Of a DNA stretch of 64,000 nucleotides, positions 45,834 through 56,892 are shown piece after piece; position 1 is the first letter of the stretch; each line of letters begins with the position of its first letter. Made by a program: the position numbers and the translations under genes. Source of the DNA: Scytalidium lignicola (Eukaryota; Ascomycota; Leotiomycetes). Below the pieces are notes generated by a model. That model was given only the letters and a program-made list of their open reading frames with translations, was not told the DNA's origin and made no database searches. The stretch covers positions 17,677-81,676 of the forward strand of contig NCSJ02000195.1 in the NCBI GenBank assembly GCA_002812745.2, written 5' to 3'.

Positions 45834-46173
45834 TACCGATGATGTTATGAGATATGATCGTTTGATTGGATATACGGATTGGGAGGCTGGCAGTGCCTTT
45901 AGCCTCTTTTACGTTATTAAAATCAGTAGTATAGCGGTGGTTGGGTCTTGATTNAAAAAAAATAGAGTGCTTGCAAATATGTCTTCAACAAGCGCTCATT
46001 TCTTCACTTTACCCATACTCAATATCAGATGCTTTGTGAGAAGGGCATAAAACATGTTTCCAGGTGGCATATTCATATCATGATAGTAATGCATTCATCT
46101 GATGGTACACAATGTTGGGTATTTACAAGCAAAGGACTGTATGGAATAAAAGATCAAGCAGAAAACAGCCACT
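45834..46173. other. Convergent intergenic spacer
   Basis: Between the GH76 and ERD2-like 3' ends. It contains an N before an A-run at 45954. Nothing else. Confidence 0.4.
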
Positions 46174-47310
46174 CTATGACCGCCCCTCCCTCCATTCTGA
46201 CCCATTCCCAACGTTAGAACTACTACCAGCCAAGACACCATCATCACTGGCATCATCTTCATCTAAAGCTTTTGCCAACTCATCGGGATCCTGCATCTTA
46301 GCATCTGGATCCTCATCAGTTGCATCCACAATTCCCGTTTCTTGTCCATGAAACCCATTTTGCCTCGCTCTTTCGTCCTCCAAGACTCCATCGTCTGCTC
46401 TCACCGAAATCCCTCTAGCCCCCCACTTCGACTGCCCAGATCGTGGTGCACCGTTCGTCCCATCATCATCTTGTCGACCAAGCGCTGGCGCACTCTCCTC
46501 ATCATCGTGATCGCCTACAACAGCCCGGTTTCCAAAAATCTTCCGAAGCAACCAACTGTTCCTGAAGTCATCCTTGTCCACGATTCCACCATGGCGCAAC
46601 TTAACCCGCTGTCTGCTGTAATACACCCAGGCGAAGTCGATATAGAAAGCAGTTTGGATAACGCCAAATACGATGGATATAGCATCAGGCTCGCGATCAT
46701 TTGTATCAAGAGCGCGCCAGATCCAGTTAAGGATGTAGAAAGCGCGATACGAGCCCAAAGTCAAGAGGTAGTACGAGTCAATGACCGTCGGCACGCTCGT
46801 CTGTCTCAGAAGAAGTAGCTGCGGCAAGACACACACGGATTCGAGGATGATGGAAAACACCCAGCACAACTCTACGAATCCCCATCTATGCTTTGATCGG
46901 AAAATCAACATGACCAGCGTCGCCGCAATCAGACTGCCAACGAGGCAGAAGGAGCCGAGCTTCCATGCCTTTTCGCGTTCTCTGGTGCGCGCGTACACGC
47001 GCAGCATGAGGAAGATGATGTAGAAGGAAGAGAGGATGTAGAAGATTTTGAGGACGAAGTTCCACTTTGTGTAGATTGGGAGGATGTCGAGGTATCGGGT
47101 GACGAAGACGAGGGCGTAGAGCGCTTGGGTGATGAGGGAGACGCCCTCGGTGGATTTATTGCGGTGGATGGCGAATATGAGGATGCATTTTGAGAGAGTG
47201 TGGGAGACGTCGCCCAGGATTCGAAAGACCTAGAGGGAGAGGTGATAATTAGCTTTATCGTAGAAGATATATGGCGCTTTGTGAAGATGTAGGCATGTAC
47301 TCACATTCAT
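46174..47310 (-). CDS. ERD2-family (ER lumen protein retaining receptor-like) membrane protein
   Basis: Model complement(join(46174..47229, 47305..47310)), 353 residues. The first exon is only six bases (ATG AAT) and is joined by a 75-nt intron (GTGAGT..CCTCTAG) to VFRILGDVSHTLSKCILIFA. The joined N terminus MNVFRILGDVSH is the ERD2/KDELR hallmark, followed by YALVFVTRYLDILPIYTKWN and about seven hydrophobic helices, with WVFSIILESVCVLPQLLLL and DSYYLLTLGSYRAFYILNW. Unlike classical HDEL receptors (about 210 residues), a hydrophilic acidic tail of about 145 residues follows the last helix. It therefore belongs to the longer ERD2-like fungal form whose cargo role is less certain. Intact. Confidence 0.9.
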
Positions 47311-48878
47311 TTTGAGAAGATGTTGGTTGGTATGGAGGCCGTTGAGAAGTGGGAAGTGGTCTTCCCTTGAGGGATTGGAAGGAGGTCGTCACTTAGCAAC
47401 TGGACAGATTACGCGTCAAGCAGGCAGAAATGTCCGAACATCACCAACCCGCAACGCGATTCCAAGTCAAATCATCCAGGGGTATAGTGCAAGTAGGTAT
47501 ATATCAATGATACGATATATACAGAATGTTCGTGGTTAAAATGCTGAAGAGCAAGTAATGGTCATACTCGTCATCGCAGTACTGGTGGTGACGATTGACA
47601 TGCTTGGTCAATGGAGAAACGTTTCTCCGCTACAATGCAGCGACGCATCTTCCACATCTTCCTGTACCTCGAAAGCATAAGAACCAACAGGGTTTTTTTT
47701 AAGAGGGTACCTCTGATCGATATGAAGAGTAAAATCGATTATCACTACATCGCTGATGCTATTCAAACCAGATCAGATCGACTTGGCTAGTAGAATATAG
47801 GACAAACATCTACTTAACAATCGCGTGACCCTTGCGTTGCGTGTCTGCTTCTAGAAACCTTCACCATTGGCTCGGCGCATTCTACTGCTCAAGTTTCTAC
47901 GTCTAGTGTTTGATTGTTACTGATCAAAATATCTCTTCCAAGGACGATATCAAAGACTCCTATCTAAATTTTCACTCTTAGATAATACAAAAACCAAGGT
48001 TATTTTTTTCATGTCTAATATTACAACGGGTAACTTCACACACATAAACACACACACGATCATGTACATAATGATAATTCCACTGCCGTATCCCTGGCCT
48101 GCTTCTGGTCGTTGCTTAAATTCTATCACTAAAAGAATTTGATATTCTCGTCCTCCCTCTTCGTTGCAGATCTAACCTTTTTATTTCTCACTATAATTCT
48201 CGGCGTTCATATTATCATTTTTCATTGTAGATCTATCTGTCTTGTTCTACATATCTTTCACTAAATAGCTTGGCGTGTTGTCANTTTTTTATTGTGAAGT
48301 TGACATAATAATTCCTACTATTAAAGGATCTACATCTCCTCCTCTTAGCTTTGCTTATTATATTAACTGTCAAACACATATTTCTCTCTCTTTGTTCTAA
48401 GGCCAATGAGTAAACCTAGTCACTTCTAATTAACTCAGGTATCACTTACATCACCTAGTTCACCCAAGCCACCCAAACAACTTCAGCCTATTCACCACAA
48501 AACTTTGAATTTATACTCATACAACTTGTAATGTTAATCCTCAATCGCTGGTTAAAAAATATTAGCCACAAATATAACTGGTACAAATGGCCAACCAACT
48601 TTAACTATTGGGAATAGACCTACCAATACTATCCATGCTATTGGAATACAAGGATAAAAGAATTGCAGTTTCTTAAGCGACCAGGGAATCAGGAGATAAA
48701 GATGAAAGTAATATTTGGAGGAAGGTGTAGGTAGTAAAAGTATCGTGTAGGCGAAAGTCGCGAAACAGTAGGTTTGTGCACATTATCTCTGATCAAGAAA
48801 TCCATCATAAACTCAAAGTACATTCGGTATCAAAATGGAGTTAAAGAACTAGCTGTGCCTTGATAATGGATCTCTATT
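47311..48878. other. Intergenic, 1.6 kb
   Basis: No gene supported. It has an N at 48285 and CT-rich and AT-rich tracts only. Confidence 0.4.
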
Positions 48879-49389
48879 TTATGATAGCATATTCCGATCC
48901 AGGTTAGTTAGCTTCCAATCTTTTAGATCAAAATGCCCCTCCTTGAGATCCGCCTGATCATCTGCCCACTTAAATGTTTTCCCAACAGCCTCTGTCCCAT
49001 CTTCAAATTTAATGACACATTGAGCAACTTCATATTTTTCCGTTTCATAATACTCTAACCGTTTGGCCTCTTCTGTAGTCTGGACTTCGTAGGCCATGCC
49101 ATGAACTTGTTCACCAAGCTCACCATCCACCAGAGCTGGATATTCACCCCAAAGCATGCAGTGATATCCTATAATTTTGCAGGGATATAGCTGCGGCCGT
49201 TCACGAAGCCCTAGAACTTTTTGAAGTGTTTCTGGGGCCATCAAAGTACCATAGAAAAAGTAGAATTCATTACTGATGGAGGGACGCCTGAGAAGCTTCT
49301 GACTGCGACGGGCTATTGCATCAGGCAATCCTAGATTGAGAAACTTGTGTGACAGTGGTGTTTCNTTTTTTAGGTCTCTCATCAGCCAT
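48879..49389 (-). CDS. AIG2-like / gamma-glutamylcyclotransferase-fold protein
   Basis: About 169 residues. If the N at 49364 is ignored, the frame begins ATG at 49389 (MADERPKKETPLSHKFLNLG); otherwise the start is out of frame, so the N is judged an artefact. The domain begins FYFFYGTLMAPETLQKVLGL, the conserved YGTL substrate loop, then IIGYHCMLWGEYPALVDG and LEYYETEKYEVAQC with the catalytic-type Glu region, and ends GKTFKWADD. GGCT-fold proteins release or rearrange gamma-glutamyl groups. The fungal AIG2-like members lack tested activity. Single exon, intact, isolated between long intergenic stretches. Confidence 0.88.
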
Positions 49390-50018
49390 AAGTATTTTAT
49401 GATGCTTGATCTAGGAAGTAGCTATGTTTAGTAGATAGACGACTTCTATAAAATATTTCGGAATGTTTCCTGATGTTGCGTGGTGGTTCAAATCCAAATG
49501 TGTGGTCTAGCTTGCCGCTAGGAGTTAATGAGGTAGTGTATTGGAATGCCGCTTTTTGGAAGGCCCCCGATAAAAGATCGAGAGATCTTTAGACTAGATA
49601 CTTGAGTTATGATAATCACCGTATAAAAACAGCAACTAACACTACAGAGTTCAAAATTCTTTTGCCCTGAACGTTGCATTTAGTTATAAATATTTATTTA
49701 ACTGAATTTTTGCTGTAGATACTTTTGTCTCACCTTATTGTATATCTAGTCTTACATTTCTCTCACTACAGGCCTCGTCCAGGGCTTGCCAGGTGAGGGG
49801 ATAGCCTTTCGAGAATAATACGGTGTATATTATTTGATATCACTCTTGTTAGGTTGAGTAGGTGGCAAGAAATACCTAACATTTATTGAATTTACGTTCT
49901 CCACTGACAGCTATGCTTGATGCAGTGAAGATCACTGCCAATACGCGATGGTTTAGTTTGAAACTACTGTCCTATTAGACTATCGATCATTTTTACTATT
50001 AAATTTAAATTCAAAATT
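49390..50018. other. AT-rich intergenic
   Basis: Nothing recognised. The AIG2-like promoter lies at its left end. Confidence 0.35.
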
Positions 50019-50506
50019 TTAATTCAAAGAGTGCCCGGTTGCCTTCACAATGAGTCTGATAGTATGTTTGCGTGCAAAATCCACACCTATCTGTACATCT
50101 CTTGCAGAAGTAGCATTGATCACATAAACTGGATACCTATTTCCACTACATGAATCATTAGTATAAGGTAAACAGATATAATTGCTCCAATTGTTATTTT
50201 GAACTGTGCAAATGGGGTTTTCTGTGTGGACAGCTACCATGAGTCATTCTGTCTGGACTGTAGGGCAGTCTGCCGGGTTATAAGTCGCTTCATTTGAATG
50301 GTACACAGCATCGGGTGGAGAAGGCTGGATAAGATGACTATGGAGTGTATGGTTTAGTGCAGTCCAGGAAGAGTCAGTGATCCTGGGATTGCCTTACACC
50401 TGGCGTACGATGAGGCCTTCCAATTGCTACCGACGTTGACAATAGCTGAGAATATATAACAAAGAAAGAGAAATAGTGATTTATAGTTTACTGAATACTG
50501 CATCAT
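50019..50506 (-). pseudogene. Secreted FAD-linked (BBE-type) oxidase, N-terminal relic
   Basis: The minus-strand ATG at 50506 or 50503 opens a signal-like N terminus (SLFLFLCYIFSAIVNVGSNW) and RCKAIPG. After a frame change, SSWTALNHTLHSHLIQPSPP follows, then the DC..W region DCPTVQTE interrupted by TGA, probably a former Trp codon. The frame continues to the FAD-binding start YPVYVINATSARDVQIGVDF and RKHTIRLIVKATGHS and stops at 50019. Family members are 500-600 residue flavoenzymes, often in secondary metabolism or carbohydrate oxidation. Here only the first quarter remains: a frameshift, a nonsense codon and loss of everything after the first FAD loop. Confidence 0.8.
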
Positions 50507-51169
50507 GAACTCGGTTCAAGTAGGAGTGTTATAATTTGAAGTTAATGTGTTATTTATATTTATCCAAGTAGGATCCTGCCATGTAGTCGTGACTATGTAG
50601 GTTTGCTATACTTGTCTCTTAACAACTACTCTGAGATCTGATCTTACTAGAGGATTATAAGCTTAGGAAGAATGAAAGTTCTAGTACTAAGTCCTATAGG
50701 TCATTGACTCAATCGAGAATGCAAGGTTTCGGCGACGCTACGAAAGTGTTGTTGCTAGGACTCATTAACGGTTTTAACCTAGTCCATAAGTCTGGTGTAT
50801 TCCGTAACTAATGTGTGGCAAATCTACTATTTGCGCTTGCCGACTGTCTGTGGCTTGCTGAGAGCAATGATCTCGAGATGCAGATCGTAGACGAGAAGGG
50901 AATCATTTCGCGATGTTGAACCCTCAGCTCTTGCACGGCAACAATAGCGCTATCACGACTCGGCTCACACTTGAAATTTTGACTCCTCCGAAATATTCAG
51001 TGGCTGATATGAAATGGGATTGGGGGTGGCGGGATTATTTATATATAAACATTGCCGGGTTTCCACCGTATAAGTATTGCGATCTCATCACTTTAATATA
51101 CTTAACTCATTCATATAAAGATAGTCAAGATTCAATTCATCGAGTTATCTTCTTCTCTCTTCTATAGCC
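50507..51169. other. Divergent intergenic region
   Basis: No gene supported. Confidence 0.35.
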
Positions 51170-51931
51170 ATGACAGCCTGCGATGGTACTACATACATAC
51201 TTCCTGGATACGAAACAGAGAACTATGAACCTATGTCCCACACCTCTTCTGCTAGCTTTACATCCACTGCATCAACCCTTTTCTCCAATGATTTTCAACC
51301 CGCGCGTTCCTTTACAATTCATGCACACGGCATTCCAGTTATCCGTATTCCAGGACCAAGTCCCGAAATTGAGATCCCGATCACCGAATCTGACGGCAAG
51401 CCCAAATACAAATCCATTCGCTCACATCGCTGGTCCTCATCCTTCGTCTTGAACGATGCTCAAGGCCAGAATGTTGCAACAGTGGATGGAGACAGGTTCA
51501 GCAATTTTCCTTTAAGGACTATCGGGATTGAACTCAACGGGAAGGGGAGTGATGATAAGGTGAAAATGAAACGCAAAGCGTTAATGACTAGAGCTTGTGT
51601 TTTTGAGTACGGAGGCGACGAATGGGCATGGCGATATGGAAAGCGAAATGAAGGTGCTAAGATGAATGGTCATACGCTCTTGGTGCTTGAAAAGAATAAA
51701 ATTAGTGAATCGGTGAGGGTTGCACAACTTGTAAGGGATAAAGAGACAGATGCGCAAGGGGACACTACGAAATATCGAGCAGGAAGGGGAGGGAGACTTG
51801 ATATTTCCAGAGAGTTAAATGGGACGATGGAGGTTCTGATTGTGACGAGTTGTCTGATTATGTTGAAGAAGGAAATTGATCGTAGGGGGAATGCTCGTGG
51901 TGTTCCTATAATCCAGCGTTTAGTTAGTTAA
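51170..51931 (+). CDS. Uncharacterised protein, possibly Tubby/LURP-like fold
   Basis: Single exon, 253 residues, ATG at 51170 after a CT-rich tract. I do not recognise a named family. The first 60 residues are Ser/Thr-rich. The rest has beta-rich patterns (ARSFTIHAHGIPVIRIPGPS, SIRSHRWSSSFVLNDAQGQN, VFEYGGDEWAWRYGKRN, LLVLEKN) and ends with a helix (GTMEVLIVTSCLIMLKKEID). This layout, a beta-barrel followed by a hydrophobic helix, resembles tubby C-terminal-like/LURP-one proteins of fungi; that is inference. No signal peptide. Intact, flanked by two broken genes. Confidence 0.75.
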   Translation: MTACDGTTYILPGYETENYEPMSHTSSASFTSTASTLFSNDFQPARSFTIHAHGIPVIRIPGPSPEIEIPITESDGKPKYKSIRSHRWSSSFVLNDAQGQNVATVDGDRFSNFPLRTIGIELNGKGSDDKVKMKRKALMTRACVFEYGGDEWAWRYGKRNEGAKMNGHTLLVLEKNKISESVRVAQLVRDKETDAQGDTTKYRAGRGGRLDISRELNGTMEVLIVTSCLIMLKKEIDRRGNARGVPIIQRLVS

Positions 51932-52343
51932 AGATAACAGAGAGCAGAGGTGGGCTAATAAGAGAACAGTGCCATGATGCTATATCTAGTTATAAACGAA
52001 AATAAAGTTTCTATTTGCCTGGTTAGCTCGTAAAATAATCCTCTTCGATCTCACCATTCTCGAGAAATTGTCGTGCTACCGCTTTAACAACTAATTAGAT
52101 GGCAACAAAGAAGCTCGCAGTACCAGTAAAAGCCTACATCCCCATTACGGTTATTCAGAGATCATCTGAAACAATCATGGATATCCGGGCCTAGTGACTG
52201 AGATTATCACCCTAACTACTGCGATACATGGCTCTTGGGAATGAGGACTAATCTAACCTAAGAGTTGGTTGAGATAGTTTAAGATCAAGGTTAATTTTGG
52301 TTTGTTACAGGGAGGTAAGTCGAGAGATGTGGGATACGTCTTT
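51932..52343. other. Intergenic
   Basis: Nothing recognised. Confidence 0.35.
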
Positions 52344-52387
52344 ATAGTTAAACAAATTAGTAATACATTACTAATTTGTTTAACTAT
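52344..52387. repeat. 44-bp near-perfect palindrome
   Basis: Arms 52344-52364 and 52367-52387 (21 bp each) are exact inverted copies separated by two bases, beginning ATAGTTAAACAAATTAG. It could form a hairpin or cruciform. It lies between the 3' end of the 51170 gene and the lyase relic, but is not GC-rich, so it is not terminator-like. Confidence 0.85.
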
Positions 52388-52786
52388 TTCTCTCTTCCCC
52401 TTTGCCTGGAGAGTAATTGGCCTATGACGTCTGTTCTTATTTGATATAATTTTAGAATTATCATGAGGCCAAGCAAGTTAATTTCTAATATAACGGAGTT
52501 GATTAGGGTAGCGGGGATTATTTTATTGTCAGAAATTAGAATAATTTTAGTTGAGAGATCACAAGTAAAACTCTATAGTGAAAGTTAAGTTATTGCTATA
52601 GTATATGGTATATGTACAACTAGATGAATTGTTTCATATATACATGCCTATCCTCCTAGGTTCTTGGCTTTAACCAGTTAGCCACAAGCAAAAGCTTTAT
52701 TGCTACTAACTAGCTAACACATATTTACATAATTTCTAGACATCTTAATACGTAAGATAGGGCTAGATATACCTAAGTGCCGCGAC
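52388..52786. other. AT-rich spacer
   Basis: Nothing recognised. Confidence 0.35.
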
Positions 52787-53932
52787 TCAGTCTGTGGTAG
52801 CCGAGATCTGATAGCTAACCCAAGTATTCCCTCCTGTGGTAGCCCAGCATTGAGCTGCATTGGTTAATGAAAACGAGTTTGGAGTTCCACCACAGTCGGT
52901 TTGTGTATATGCTAATATATGAATTCCCCGCCCAAAAACTGACTGACCCACGCCTTGCAAAAACCCCTGGAATGGTTGATTTGCATTGTGACAAGAATCC
53001 AAAGTCCCGAGTTTAGTAGACCCAAGAGACGACGAACAACATCCAGTGTCAGGGAAAAACTCCAATGTAACAGTGGTGTCTGAAGCAGCACTAGGGGAGT
53101 TTATGCTGCAAGCTGGCGCAGATGGAGCGGCAGTTGCCACAAAATGTTGTGGAGGGGGGATCAGGTGTGGTTGCATGGGTGACGGAGATAGCGAAGAAGT
53201 GAACATCTGATGGACTATCTCCTTGGTTGTAATTGCCAACCTTAAAGTAACTACTGGGAGCATCCAGCTGAAATGTGTTAAACACTACTGGCTGTGCATT
53301 ATTGATGCTAACAGATAAGACATTACTTTCGTATCGAATCTCGTAAGTAAATGTCTGACCAACAGGAATGTTAGTGATTGTTGGTGACACCTGCTCATTT
53401 CCTCCAGATTTTGATTGCTCAACACCTAATGTAATGTCACCACTGGAGCTATAAAATAGCTCACAGACAGGTTTGCTAGAAACGCTATCATCAATATGAA
53501 CTGGCCGATCACAGTGCCATGGCCAGAGTCGTCGGGTTCTGGAACTGCCAAAGTCACAGTCAATCTGTTGGTTGCCTGATTAGGATTCCAGCTTGATGGG
53601 TTAATCTCTCGAAGTTCGGTTCGGCAATGTAGACTGTTTGGCGTTGTAACACAACCAGTGGAATCCGGGGAGCCAGGGACTTTCATAACAAGGACAGCAT
53701 CGCTACTCTCGGTGAAGAAGTATTGATGTCCTGCGTCTTGGTAACCACCACAACCCTGCAATTGAGAGCTTGAAATAGTAGTTGGGCTTCATGGGTTACC
53801 GATAGGTAATTGTAGTTCCCACGGCGAGAGATCAAAGTTTCCTCCCGGGGCGCATGCTGGGTTAAGAGCTCCGACAACACAGCACACTAAAGCGATGAAA
53901 CCGACATGTGAAAGAAGTGTATTCGGAGCCAT
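52787..53932 (-). pseudogene. PL7-type alginate lyase with extra C-terminal domain, broken
   Basis: The ATG at 53932 opens a signal peptide (LLSHVGFIALVCCVVGA) and CAPGGNFDLSPWELQLPIG. TGA at 53789-53791 interrupts the frame before SPTTISSSQLQGCGGYQD. The three PL7 motifs are present: RTELRE, Q-[I]-H split by a one-base deletion at about 53500, and YFKVGNYNQ. After a G6/C6 run near 53155 a second frame change leads to a roughly 110-residue Cys-containing C-terminal domain ending at 52787. PL7 enzymes cleave alginate or related polyuronates by beta-elimination. A nonsense codon and a non-homopolymer deletion within a catalytic motif argue for a true pseudogene; the third lesion may be a homopolymer error. 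Confidence 0.85.
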
Positions 53933-56343
53933 AGTCACGTTGGCGTTGAGTTGCTTGTGTGAAGACAAGAGGACAAAGGCAGTATTTGTAGATTACAAGG
54001 TCCCAATTGTCCATGGGGTGAGGACAACCAGACTGATCTTTTCCTAGTAACGTTTCCACATACGAGCTTATGCTCTCCCGCTTCCGCTCAAATAACGGTT
54101 CTAAGATGAATTCGGAATCCAAACCCGTATAGCTCATTTCAACCGTCTTTTAATATATCCTATCCTCTATTTCTTTCTTAATGCTAACGTCAGATTTAAT
54201 ACGTGTTAAAGAACACGAGGCAAGAAAATTTTTGCCATTGAAAAAATAGACCACTCAGCAAATCATAGTTACGGTGTTCAAATAAAGCTTAAGTACGGAG
54301 TACCTTAGTATAGTTGATTTTCGCATCTTGTTCCTAACCAATCTCTGGGCAATTCCCTAGCTAAAATTTATGTTAAAAGCTGACGTGGCACCTTGCTCGA
54401 GAGAAAACCCGGGACTAGATGCCTCTAGAGCTACTCTATTTTGTATACTTGGTCCGTATAGGTAACGTCAGACTTGCATATTTATGGGGGGTTTAAACTG
54501 GGGTTGCTTGAATTGGCAGTCAAAGGTCGCGTTGTCAGTAACGTTCCTTGGAACAGTCGTAGCTAGCGTCCGAGTGGGCGGCAACCCCTGTCTATACTAT
54601 GTGTATTTCTTTATGCTTAGCCTCCAACAAGCTCTTTTTTGTTGTGTTAATTAACATTTAGCTCAGGATTTACAGACTAAGTTCTAAAATGACGGAAGAT
54701 GGCGTCGAATGGGCTTGAATCCACTTGAAATTGCCAGTATCTGCCTTAACCTCAAGGAACGGCAGCACGTATTTACCATAATTAGCATCTGTAATAAAAG
54801 TACACTGCAATGCAATGCGTTAGTAACTGATTATGCCATGTGTATCACAGAAGCCTAGATCAACCTATTACGACCTTTAATATACGATGGCTTTTGTCTT
54901 TACAGTTATCTTATTACAATTATACTCTTCATGTTAGAGTATAAGATGTATCTTAGAGAACTCGAGTTTCTCTATATATGTTCATCATGCTGTAAGAAAA
55001 GAAATGCACGGAAAAAGTTAGTTGAGAGGCAATTAGGCTGTCGTTTGGACATTATTCCTCGTTTGAGGGTGGAATGGACAGACTTCGTAGAACTGGTATA
55101 GCCGTTCCTGTTCGCGATACAGAGGATATCAGGTTGGTCCTCGCACAGAGTGAGGAGATACCAGACAGGTAGTAATTATAATGGTAGCAATAAGTAGATA
55201 GGTGATAGTTAGGGTTCAGATGAAGAGATTGATAAGAGAAATTCTTATTTTACGAGAGAGGAAGCGGATGGTAGAGCTGAGAGCTAACTAAGATGACATG
55301 GAAACAAAGCTGAAAGCTCTCTTTAAGTGTAAATTCATTGGAAAAGCTATTATCGAGCATCACTTAACTATATCCACGACGCCTTCTTGAAAAAGCGAAG
55401 AATAATTGTAAGGCGAGTAATCTAATATAAATGCTATTGTATTGTATATCAATTGGATAGAATATCTTACTCACCCTCAGTAGGCTACCTAAACTCTGTA
55501 TTAATGTACTCCTTTGAAGCGAATCAAAGCTCAGCACCTAGAAATACTGTGTTTAATTTGCCGGGACGATTTTCCAAGGCAGATCTTCCCTCATCTCTAA
55601 CGTCCAACTCGGTCACCAGCGGAATTGAAACATCGAAAGCTTCTCTATGTGTATTTATCCTTTCCTTACTGCGGCCAACGACGTAACTAACTACAGTGAT
55701 ATACTTCAAAGTTGAAACCCAAGGTTCAATTTCCATTTTAGCAACCTTCGGAGTAAATGAACTAATTCCTATGAAACCTTAATTTCAGAATGGTAAAACT
55801 GCTAAGCAAACCTTGTACTCAATAAGTAACTGCATCTGCTACAAAAATTGAATTGCCCACAAAGTCGTATATCTTTGGCTAATGGACCAGTATACGAGTA
55901 TATATCTCGTTCAAACTTTCTCATTTCTCTCAGTGTCGTGTGTACCTTATTCATATTAAAATTATAAAAATGCTGAAGTTTAGTAAGAGATAGAATCTTG
56001 TCCAAAGAGTAAGGCAAATCCCGATAGGTCACCTTGACCCTTTCATGGGTTGGTTTATAACCTTGAGATTAAAATAGCTAAGCCACATAAGAAAATTGGT
56101 ACTTCTTCGGAATGTTTATGATAATATGAATTCATATTCTAATATACAGTTAGATATATTAATGACTAATCTATGAGATATATATGCTCCGTAGATCTAA
56201 AACTTCTTTAAAAGACCGTAAGACNTTTTTTTTTAACCGTTTAATCGTTCAACGCTATGCAACCTCAATGCTATGTAAATGCTATATTGAACCCGCGCCT
56301 GAAAAATGCCGAACTAGAAAAAGNAAAAAGAAACTCTCAAAGC
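53933..56343. other. Intergenic with possible decayed coding scraps
   Basis: About 2.4 kb. Minus-strand frames at 55524-55736 and 55802-56032 look protein-like but match nothing I know. TGTTAG at 54932 begins a sequence with an LTR-like TATA tract but no matching end. Ns at 56225 and 56324. No gene called. Confidence 0.4.
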
Positions 56344-56892
56344 TTAGAAGCCACCGAGAGGGTTGGGGTTGGGGATGACGGCACCACCCTGGACAACCGG
56401 AGGAATGACGGAAGTGCCTGTCAGCGCAGCGTTGGCCTTGTATGCTGCAAGGGTGTTTGGTGAGTTGAAGTTTTGGTTGATAACACCGGCCATACCAGCC
56501 TGGCAATGGCCACCATTAGTCTGAGCGCAGTAGTACCAGATGGGGGTGTTGTCGGTTACGACGATCTGGAAGACATCAGGAGCTTGGCCATCAGCGATGG
56601 GCTGGAAACCAGAGAAGAAAGAGGTAGCGCTCTCAGGTACGCAAGGGGCACCGAAAGAGGACTGAGCTACAGAGTGGTTCTTAGGCAGGAAGTGCCACTC
56701 GACAATATCACCAATCTCAGCAACGACGTTATCGGGATCGAAGTGTAGGCCTCCAAGGCCAGCGACGACAGAATGCGTGACACCTGTCAAAGAGACAGTT
56801 GTGGAGATATCGTTGCCGGTGGTAGGAGTTGGAGCAGCAGAAACAGCTACTGCTGAGACGAAGAGAGCGATGATGGCCTTGGTAGCAAACAT
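56344..56892 (-). CDS. Secreted cupredoxin-like (blue copper fold) protein
   Basis: Single exon, 182 residues, ATG at 56892. A signal peptide (about residues 1-20, AIIALFVSAVAVSAAPTP) precedes a plastocyanin-like domain: HFDPDNVVAEIGDIVEWHFL, PKNHSVAQSSFGAPC and PIWYYCAQTNGGHCQAGMAG. These supply the His..Cys..His..Met ligand set in the expected order, so copper binding is plausible. Fungal secreted cupredoxins of this extracellular Ser-rich-protein type are often highly expressed or infection- or wall-associated. No GPI signal is evident. Intact. An N lies downstream of the stop. Confidence 0.9.
   Translation of the reverse strand: MFATKAIIALFVSAVAVSAAPTPTTGNDISTTVSLTGVTHSVVAGLGGLHFDPDNVVAEIGDIVEWHFLPKNHSVAQSSFGAPCVPESATSFFSGFQPIADGQAPDVFQIVVTDNTPIWYYCAQTNGGHCQAGMAGVINQNFNSPNTLAAYKANAALTGTSVIPPVVQGGAVIPNPNPLGGF

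Noticed and set aside
30840..47310. Functional clustering of HDEL-PDI with ERD2-like receptor
   Set aside because: They are 14 kb apart with unrelated genes between; co-location is probably chance.
49480..49505. GGTTCAAATCC, a tRNA B-box-like word
   Set aside because: No cloverleaf or A-box at the proper distance on either strand.
54932..55050. TGTTAG..TATATATG sequence resembling the 5' part of an LTR
   Set aside because: No matching 3' end or second copy found in the window.
55524..56032. Two minus-strand frames that look protein-like
   Set aside because: No domain recognised, no start/splice logic joining them, AT-rich context.
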